Part shown: positions 5,595 through 5,612 of the stretch, in pieces
Position numbering within the stretch: position 1 is the stretch's first letter
How the letters are laid out: each line of letters starts with the position of its first letter
Assembly: GCA_900320765.1 (NCBI GenBank)
Contig: ONTN01000130.1
Span: 1 to 5,612, forward strand
From: an uncultured Eubacteriales bacterium
GTDB lineage: Bacteria > Bacillota > Clostridia > Oscillospirales > Oscillospiraceae
Length of the DNA: 5,612 bases
Direction: 5' to 3'
Translations under genes and position numbers: made by a program
The notes under the pieces: model-generated
Database searches by the model: none
Told to the model about the DNA's origin: nothing
The model's input: the letters and a program-made list of their open reading frames with translations, nothing else

Positions 5595-5612
5595 ATACGA
5601 AGACCCGCCGCG

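Overview
This window looks like part of the structural (virion) region of a tailed phage or prophage from a gut Bacillota, most likely a Clostridia/Oscillospiraceae-type host. The reasons are: every supported gene lies on the + strand; genes are packed end to end with overlaps of a few bases; Shine-Dalgarno sites are purine-rich; and several proteins resemble, from memory, uncharacterised families common in Clostridia phages. No tRNA, rRNA, CRISPR array, integrase or terminator was found. The host assignment is an inference.

Layout. (1) Positions 1-969 hold the 3' part of a gene for a helical, Gln/Ala/Glu-rich virion-type protein; it is open at the left edge. (2) Positions 972-4106 hold a 1044-residue multi-domain 'polyvalent' protein. 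It has a Trp/Tyr-rich N-terminus, two tandem 76-residue repeats, a middle part with several long apolar Gly/Ala-rich segments, and a C-terminal domain resembling the LPD3/PBECR domains (BECR-fold nuclease-like) described for phage polyvalent proteins. (3) Positions 4103-5092, overlapping the previous stop by GTGA, encode a putative zincin metalloprotease-like protein with HEATH (H70-E71-x-x-H74). (4) Positions 4752-5006 encode a separate 84-residue acidic protein lying wholly inside the 3' part of gene 3 in another frame, with its own start site. (5) An exact 88-bp tandem duplication (5065-5240) copies the end of gene 3 and the first codons of the next gene, leaving a 22-codon stub (5093-5161). 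(6) Positions 5181-5594 encode a 137-residue small phage protein.

How the genes may work together (inference): genes 1 and 2 look like virion-internal or ejected proteins. The C-terminal domain of gene 2 and the whole of gene 3 lie in one markedly AT-richer stretch (about 3340-4740), as if a nuclease-like domain and a metalloprotease-like domain arrived together as an effector cassette in an otherwise GC-rich structural operon. The two could be delivered with the DNA to act on host targets.

Most worth checking: the AT-rich cassette, the GTGA gene split that may be a broken fusion, the G7 tract where protein-like coding moves from one frame to another, the overlapping 84-residue gene with a possible -1 slip site, and the 88-bp tandem duplication.
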